Source of the DNA: Thermoproteota archaeon
GTDB taxonomy: Archaea; Korarchaeota; Korarchaeia; Korarchaeales; Korarchaeaceae
NCBI GenBank assembly: GCA_021158805.1
Contig: JAGGTZ010000030.1
Coordinates: forward strand, 1-10,407
DNA: 10,407 nucleotides
Reading direction: 5' to 3'
Shown piece after piece: positions 6,158 through 10,407 of the stretch (positions are counted from its first letter, which is position 1; each line of letters begins with the position of its first letter). Position numbers and translations under genes: made by a program. A model generated the notes under the pieces. It was not told where the DNA came from. It did not search any database and was given only the letters and a program-made list of their open reading frames with translations.

Positions 6158-7067
6158 AGACCTTAGGACCGATGTTGATGGTGTGCTGATAGATCTCGAG
6201 TCCTTTACTGAAGAGTATGATATACGAATAGATCTAACTGAACCCGTTAATATGGAAGAGCTCTCAGGTCGGTTTTCTAGACTCTTTAAACTGAATATAG
6301 ATGGATTAAATGCCTATTTACTTGAAACCCCATATCTACTGAGGTATGTAACTCACCCCCATATAGTTGGAGAGGGCCTAATAGGTCTATTCCAAGACAA
6401 TGCATCCATCTTGCAGGTAGTTGTTTCTAGGTTCATGCTCGAAAGGTTTGGGAAGTTAGTATTTGCTGGAGATAGCGAGCTTGGGAAGTTATTTAGACTT
6501 GAAGATATGGGAATAGTTCCCTTAAATACCATTAAAGGAGAAAACGATATAGTCCTAGTTATACCGGTGGCAGGTAACCACCACGGAGAATCTCTGGAGC
6601 TTTTGTATGAACAGGCGAGGGAACAGGGTGGAAGAGTTACTGTGATTCTTTTCATAGGTTTACTAGACGAGCAGCTCCTGTACGAGTTGAGTGATGTAGC
6701 GAACTCTTTAGGGGTAGATTCTATTTTCCTCTCTATGGTAGGATTAGGTGGAAAGAATTCTTTGGGAGAGGGAATATTGTATGGTCCCGATATCGGTATG
6801 CTGGAGAAGAGGGTTCTCCTGAATATTGGGTCCGTAATAGATCAGTCAACATTATGTAAAGTACTGAGAGATTATCCGCCCGGCATGGACTTCACGCTCC
6901 ACCTGGTAGAACGAATTAAGGAGGGAATGGTTGAATACCTCAGGTCGCTCCTGATGAAGCTACTATTTTTACTTGAACAACCCATATTCGAACCCTGGCA
7001 GCATGAATTACTACTTAGGGAGGCTAAGAGTACAAGAAGGCAGCTGGTTAAATATGAGAATGGCTGA
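6147..7067 (+). CDS. Unrecognised alpha/beta protein in the uppS gene run
   Basis: 306 residues from a TTG at 6147, overlapping uppS by 11 bases; alternatives are a GTG at 6183 or an ATG at 6252. I do not recognise the family. The acidic N-terminal part (about 1-85) precedes an alternating strand/helix core: ILQVVVSRFMLERFGKLVFAG, then DIVLVIPVAGNHHGESLELL (134-153), GGRVTVILFIG (161-171), and LGVDSIFLSMVGLGGK. The strand-GNHHGES-helix turn superficially recalls phosphosugar-binding SIS domains, but I would not call it one. The last 70 residues are helical. No signal peptide or transmembrane helix is clear, though LLMKLLFLLE near the end is hydrophobic. The overlaps on both sides imply co-translation with uppS and the UroD-like gene. 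Confidence 0.8.
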   Translation: MEYKDLRTDVDGVLIDLESFTEEYDIRIDLTEPVNMEELSGRFSRLFKLNIDGLNAYLLETPYLLRYVTHPHIVGEGLIGLFQDNASILQVVVSRFMLERFGKLVFAGDSELGKLFRLEDMGIVPLNTIKGENDIVLVIPVAGNHHGESLELLYEQAREQGGRVTVILFIGLLDEQLLYELSDVANSLGVDSIFLSMVGLGGKNSLGEGILYGPDIGMLEKRVLLNIGSVIDQSTLCKVLRDYPPGMDFTLHLVERIKEGMVEYLRSLLMKLLFLLEQPIFEPWQHELLLREAKSTRRQLVKYENG

Positions 7068-7821
7068 GATAAGGGTCTCACGTCTGAGGAGGATCCCCGT
7101 ATTTCTCATATTGGGAGATCTGTCCACTGAACTCGTTTTTAACGATTATATACTTCTACCTGATGTTTCTTATGGGAAGATTGAACGTAAGAAAGTCGGA
7201 ATTACTGTAATGGGGCCTACTGAGAGGTTGCTACATAGGTTAGGGTTCAAATATATGATCTCCCTCATGATAAAAGACAAATCACGATTTATATCTCTAT
7301 TTAGGAGGGAGGTTGATGACGTACTAAGTACTATAGGACAACTGAAAAACTTGGACTTCATTATGATTTCCGATGATGCTGCTTGGTATGGAGGACCTCT
7401 CTACCCTAAGTGGTTCATTGAGGGTCCTTACCTAGAGGCTCATAGACAGATAGCAGAAAAGATAAGGTCTGTCGGTAGTCAGGCATTTCTCCATGCGGAT
7501 GGCAATTATGGTGAGTATTTTAGGGAGCTATCCTCTATCTGGGATGTACTCCACCCCTTAGACATATACCCCAGGGGAAGCTATATTGAATTTAAGGAAT
7601 GGGTAGATAGGGCTCTTAGCTTGAAGGAGATTATAGAATCTAAAATAGCTTCAGGCATACCTTTAGAATTATGTAATACTAAATTAGTGGCAGAGGCAGT
7701 CATCTACTTCCTCTCGAGATGGAAGGAAGAGGATATCATACTATCTAACTTCCATCCACCTATGTGTAGGATAAACATCGTAAAGATGTTCAGGGAGCTG
7801 AGACGCCTTGGTCTGTCCTGA
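7054..7821 (+). CDS. Compact UroD-like (uroporphyrinogen decarboxylase / corrinoid methyltransferase superfamily) protein
   Basis: 255 residues from the ATG at 7054 (14-base overlap with the preceding gene). A second ATG follows at 7060, and the frame is open back to 6973. The central part matches the UroD TIM-barrel pattern: a strand ending in ISDDAAWYGGPLYPKWF (105-121), the helix PYLEAHRQIAEKIRSVG, then AFLHADGNYGEYFRELSS (144-161) and WDVLHPLDIYP. Methyltransferases such as MtaA/MtbA have H-x-C-G here as zinc ligands. This protein has H147-A-D149-G-N, as in uncharacterised UroD-like proteins with HSDG motifs. It lacks roughly the first 80 residues of a usual 340-residue UroD. True haem-pathway HemE activity is therefore unlikely. 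The substrate is unknown. An old annotation as HemE should not be trusted. Confidence 0.75.
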   Translation: MRMAEIRVSRLRRIPVFLILGDLSTELVFNDYILLPDVSYGKIERKKVGITVMGPTERLLHRLGFKYMISLMIKDKSRFISLFRREVDDVLSTIGQLKNLDFIMISDDAAWYGGPLYPKWFIEGPYLEAHRQIAEKIRSVGSQAFLHADGNYGEYFRELSSIWDVLHPLDIYPRGSYIEFKEWVDRALSLKEIIESKIASGIPLELCNTKLVAEAVIYFLSRWKEEDIILSNFHPPMCRINIVKMFRELRRLGLS

Positions 7822-8419
7822 CTTTAAGGAGGGAGCCCGTCTCTTATTAGATGCATTAAGAGATGCTTGTTCTACCTTCTCTGAAGTATTAAATTCGCTT
7901 ACTATAGATTGCCGAACTCCAACGAGGAGGAAGATACCGAGCTACGTGTTAGTTGGCCTAGGAGATCAATTAGGTAGGATAATGGACATGAGGGATTTCC
8001 ACATTATACCTAGATGTTGGAAGGATTTAGGGCTAGAAGAGTGTACCGTAATGGCTGTAGCCCTCAGCAGACTATGCATGGTATCTCCCAAGATGGGAGC
8101 TAATATTTCGAGGGAAATCGCTGAGTTCGGGGGTAAAAGGCTGTTACTGGCAAGGTGGGTATACCCAATACTGGGAATATGGGACAGGGGTTATCTAGAG
8201 GAGTTAGAGCTGAGAGATCTTTACCTGCTTTCTTGGGCATGGTACGCTAAATATGTACCTGAAGACGTGGAAGTTGCGTTAGACCACATACTAAAGAAGG
8301 CCAATACCGTGGATAAACCCCTAATAATGGCTTTAAAGGAGATTTCCAAGGTGAATAAGGAGCTAGTCTTTTCTAAGATACAAGGAAGGCCCTTTCTCCT
8401 CAGCAAACTATCTCCTTGA
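7808..8419 (+). CDS. Unrecognised mostly helical protein, last gene of the uppS run
   Basis: 203 residues from a TTG at 7808, overlapping the UroD-like gene by 14 bases. No ATG or GTG is available near the beginning, so the start rests on this overlap and a GGGAG about 10 bases upstream. I recognise no family. The sequence is largely helical with many hydrophobic and aromatic residues (RDLYLLSWAWYAKYVPEDVE; ARWVYPILGIWDRGYLEEL) and five cysteines spread without a CxxC motif. There is no signal peptide. It could be a helical-repeat partner of the UroD-like or alpha/beta protein. Its last 20 bases overlap the convergent aroD. Confidence 0.7.
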   Translation: MVCPDFKEGARLLLDALRDACSTFSEVLNSLTIDCRTPTRRKIPSYVLVGLGDQLGRIMDMRDFHIIPRCWKDLGLEECTVMAVALSRLCMVSPKMGANISREIAEFGGKRLLLARWVYPILGIWDRGYLEELELRDLYLLSWAWYAKYVPEDVEVALDHILKKANTVDKPLIMALKEISKVNKELVFSKIQGRPFLLSKLSP

Positions 8420-9044
8420 GCGCTAAAGCCTCATTAAGGGATAATTGTCCTTCCGCTACTGGCTCATCTAGATAGGCGTAAGTGAGAGGAGAGCCTAGTA
8501 GAGGAGCCATTCTCCTCGTAAAGGAGGCTTTATTGCCCATTGAAAAGGCAACTAACCTATTTTCATGGTTAATCTTCTTGTAGAGCTTTAACACCCTATA
8601 CCCATCAATCTCATCTTTAGCAAAGGTAACGACCTTAGCTATATCACCTAGACTCAGAGAGTTGGAGGCTATATCCATCAGATACTTCTCTTCTGGAGTG
8701 CCGTGCGGGTCGTGCCATGATACTATACGCTTACCTCTGCATTTAAGTCCCTTTGTTGCTATGTCATACTCAATATCTACGTATCTTGCTAAAAAAGAGA
8801 GTCTCTCTATCCAGAGGTTAGTTGGATGGCTACCATGTCCTCCATGAGAAGTAGTCCTCCAAGTTAGAATGGCTTTATTAGAGAAACCTTTTAATAACTC
8901 GTTTATTTGCCTCAATTCAGGTGGGTTCTCCCATATCAGGTCTAGTCTAAACTCTACCAAGTCGGATCCTCTCAATAAAGCTTCTTTAGCCATTTTCCTT
9001 ACTTGCTCCAGATTCTCCGTCCCTATGGACACAACCACCATCAT
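8400..9044 (-). CDS. aroD: 3-Dehydroquinate dehydratase, type I
   Basis: 214 residues, slightly short for the family but complete. It dehydrates 3-dehydroquinate to 3-dehydroshikimate through a Schiff base, step three of the shikimate pathway in the cytosol. Visible motifs are DLVEFRLD with E31 and R33, TWR at 61-63, SWHD with the catalytic His H111, GDIAKVVTFA with the Schiff-base Lys K137, FSMGNKASFTRR (167-178), and GSPLTYAYLDEPVAEGQLS (184-202), the substrate-closing loop, which is usually APGQ. The ATG at 9044 overlaps the stop of the ADH synthase gene as ATGA, so the two form one operon. GGTG lies about 13 bases upstream as a weak binding site. A second ATG follows immediately at 9041. 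Confidence 0.95.
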   Translation of the reverse strand: MMVVVSIGTENLEQVRKMAKEALLRGSDLVEFRLDLIWENPPELRQINELLKGFSNKAILTWRTTSHGGHGSHPTNLWIERLSFLARYVDIEYDIATKGLKCRGKRIVSWHDPHGTPEEKYLMDIASNSLSLGDIAKVVTFAKDEIDGYRVLKLYKKINHENRLVAFSMGNKASFTRRMAPLLGSPLTYAYLDEPVAEGQLSLNEALALKEIVC

Positions 9045-9820
9045 TTAAGGAACACCAAGGCTTCCTCCGGCTCTCTTTTCTCAAATATTATAGAAGCTAT
9101 AGCCCTAACCATTTTCTCTGGATTCTCGTGTTGGAAAACATTTCTTCCGAAGGCAACTCCTGAGGCACCCGCTTCCATGGCCCCAGCAACCATTCTGAGG
9201 ACATCTATATCTTTCTCCATCTTAGGACCGCCTGCTATTATAACTGGGATATTTACGCCCTTAGTCACTAGTTTAAATGAGTCTGGGTCTCCCGTATAAG
9301 GTACCTTTACTATATCGGCGCCAAGCTCAGCACCTACTCTAGCTACATGAGCTATGAGGGTTGGATCATATTTGTCCTTAATGTTAGGACCCCTAGCATA
9401 CATCATAGCTAGGAGGGGCATTCCGAACTCATCTGCCTCAGCAGCAACCTCACCAAGCTTTACGAGCATATCCGGTTCGCTTGGTTCACCACCAACATTA
9501 ACGTGGACGCTGATGCCATCCGCACCGAGTTTGATCCCCTCTACTACATCTGCAACCCTTACCTTTCTATTTGGCTCTGGGCCAAGTGAAGTGCTCCCCG
9601 ATATATGGAGAAGCACCGGGAGATGGGGCTTATTCAGTGATTTTATCATACCCTTGTGAAGGACAATGCATGTTGCCCCGCCTCTTGCTACCTTCTCAGC
9701 TGCTGCGTTAATATTCTCAATCCCTCTAATAGGACCATTAGTCAGGCCATGATCCATGGGAACACATAGCATCTTCCCATCTCTCATGATCCTGGATAAC
9801 CTTACATCCTTTCCCCACAT
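9041..9820 (-). CDS. 2-Amino-3,7-dideoxy-D-threo-hept-6-ulosonate (ADH) synthase
   Basis: 259 residues from the ATG at 9820. The frame extends to a GTG at 9949, but those 43 residues are unlike the family, and a TATA-like box lies inside them. The protein is a DhnA/class I aldolase-type TIM barrel. It closely follows MJ0400-type ADH synthase: KMLCVPMDHGLTNGP (Asp D23), GADGISVHVNVG, MPLLAMMYARG (Tyr Y141), LGADIVKVPYTGD (Schiff-base Lys K172), PVIIAGGPK and GVAFGRNVFQHENPEK. ADH synthase condenses a 6-deoxy-5-ketofructose 1-phosphate unit with aspartate semialdehyde. This replaces DAHP synthase at the entry to archaeal aromatic amino acid synthesis. Pairing with aroD favours this over fructose-bisphosphate aldolase, the main alternative annotation. 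The gene for the second step, a dehydroquinate synthase II, is not in the window. Confidence 0.93.
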   Translation of the reverse strand: MWGKDVRLSRIMRDGKMLCVPMDHGLTNGPIRGIENINAAAEKVARGGATCIVLHKGMIKSLNKPHLPVLLHISGSTSLGPEPNRKVRVADVVEGIKLGADGISVHVNVGGEPSEPDMLVKLGEVAAEADEFGMPLLAMMYARGPNIKDKYDPTLIAHVARVGAELGADIVKVPYTGDPDSFKLVTKGVNIPVIIAGGPKMEKDIDVLRMVAGAMEAGASGVAFGRNVFQHENPEKMVRAIASIIFEKREPEEALVFLK

Positions 9821-9850
9821 CCTAGACCCTTTGGGTGAACTCACCAAATG

Positions 9851-9860
9851 AATTATAAGA
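9851..9860 (-). promoter_or_regulatory. TATA-like box for the ADH synthase-aroD operon
   Basis: TCTTATAATT on the minus strand, centred about 36 bases before the ATG at 9820, would place transcription start roughly 10 bases before that ATG. This supports the shorter reading frame for ADH synthase. Confidence 0.5.
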
Positions 9861-9971
9861 ATCCCTGCAGCATGAGCTGTAGAAATGGAATCATCTGTCC
9901 TCCACTCTCTACAGCATATATTGAACTTAATTCTATTAGTTCTCTCCACTTATCTTATCTATTCAACTGCG

Positions 9972-10407
9972 ATGGCTTTAAAGGGTTTTAGAAATCTCCC
10001 CAGATCGAATAACAAGTGCCATGGGAGAGTGTCTGTGATAATACCAGCAAGGAACGAGCAATCTAACATAGGCGAATGCTTGAGAGCAATTTTAGATCAG
10101 CTTAAAGAGGAAGACGAGGTTATCGTTGTAGATGACTCCAGCGAGGATTCTACCTTTGAAGTGGCTTTAAGAAGTTGTGATTGTAGATGTAAGTTAGTTA
10201 AGTTGCTTTGTAAACCTCCCGACTGGACGGGTAAGTCTTGGGCCTGCTACCTAGGCTACCTCCACTCTACAGGAGATGTACTTATTTTCATAGATGCTGA
10301 TACGATAGTCAGATATGGCGGAATTAATGCCATATGCTCCCTACTAGAACGCTTTGATGCTGTCTCTCAGGTTCCATGGATAAAATGTGAGACTCTCTCA
10401 TGTGGAG
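9972..10407 (+). CDS. Family 2 glycosyltransferase (CrtQ/YdaM-like), 3' end cut by window edge
   Basis: The open frame runs from the ATG at 9972 to the window edge, 145 codons so far. A GTG at 10029 (VSVIIPARNE) is an alternative start at the usual family N-terminus; neither has a good ribosome-binding site. The GT-A nucleotide-sugar fold is clear: VSVIIPARNEQSNIGECLRA (20-39), EVIVVDDSSEDST (49-61), PDWTGKSWACYLGY (83-96), and VLIFIDADT with the metal-binding DAD at 108-110. The PxWTGKxWA block is typical of the branch containing carotenoid-type and lipid-acceptor glycosyltransferases. A cysteine cluster SCDCRC (68-73) is unusual. It is divergent from the ADH synthase operon across a gap of about 150 bases. 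The acceptor is unknown. Membrane segments, if any, lie beyond the edge. Confidence 0.88.
   Translation, partial: MALKGFRNLPRSNNKCHGRVSVIIPARNEQSNIGECLRAILDQLKEEDEVIVVDDSSEDSTFEVALRSCDCRCKLVKLLCKPPDWTGKSWACYLGYLHSTGDVLIFIDADTIVRYGGINAICSLLERFDAVSQVPWIKCETLSCG

Noticed and set aside
6171..6194. DVDGVL near the start of the alpha/beta protein, recalling HAD phosphatase motif I.
   Set aside because: No hydrophobic strand precedes it and no other HAD motifs follow, so it is probably chance.
9041..9820. Archaeal class I fructose-bisphosphate aldolase.
   Set aside because: The same fold and Lys site occur, but the VPMDHGLTNGP, MMYARG and VKVPYTGD stretches and the aroD partner match ADH synthase better.
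9821..9949. A 43-residue N-terminal extension of ADH synthase from a GTG.
   Set aside because: It resembles nothing in the family, contains the likely TATA box, and the conserved GKDVRLSRI start follows the ATG at 9820.

Overview
The window looks like a densely packed thermophilic archaeal chromosome, most likely from the Thermoproteota/TACK side. The evidence is as follows. There is an ADH synthase gene, the first enzyme of the archaeal-type shikimate route. There is an archaeal cis-prenyltransferase with a DGNRRFA motif, and a LysM-like Lrp regulator. Arginine is mostly AGG/AGA and isoleucine is often ATA. TTG and GTG starts are frequent, TATA-like boxes lie about 25-35 bases before several starts, and neighbouring genes overlap. 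I cannot name the genus. No RNA genes, IS elements or CRISPR arrays are visible, and no stretch over 300 bases lacks a gene.

Bases 1-3531 (minus strand) carry, in transcription order, an Lrp/AsnC-type regulator, a large secreted and membrane-anchored protein built of Ig-like modules, and a second membrane-anchored extracellular protein that runs off the left edge. The two surface genes overlap by ATGA and are probably translationally coupled. The large protein has an internal A-B-A'-B' duplication. All of its N-glycosylation sequons lie in its last quarter.

Divergent from the regulator, bases 3592-4857 (plus) encode an OB-fold protein fused to what looks like an AAA+ domain that has lost its catalytic motifs. 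The two genes share an A/T-rich promoter region next to a perfect 14-bp palindrome, a candidate operator. A Nudix hydrolase (minus, 4820-5305) overlaps this gene tail-to-tail by 38 bp.

Bases 5366-8419 (plus) form a tight four-gene run in which each gene overlaps the next: cis-prenyltransferase (uppS), an unrecognised alpha/beta protein, a compact UroD-like protein and an unrecognised helical protein. The run converges, with a 20-bp overlap, on a minus-strand shikimate pair: ADH synthase (start 9820) followed by type I 3-dehydroquinate dehydratase (aroD). A divergent family 2 glycosyltransferase begins near 9972 and is cut by the right edge.

The clearest functional thread is surface glycosylation. 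UppS would make the polyprenyl carrier, the glycosyltransferase could use such a lipid, and the two anchored extracellular proteins are rich in sequons. This link is inference from proximity. The best candidates for undescribed biology are the catalytically dead AAA-like OB protein with its palindromic operator, and the uppS / unknown / UroD-like / unknown gene run.
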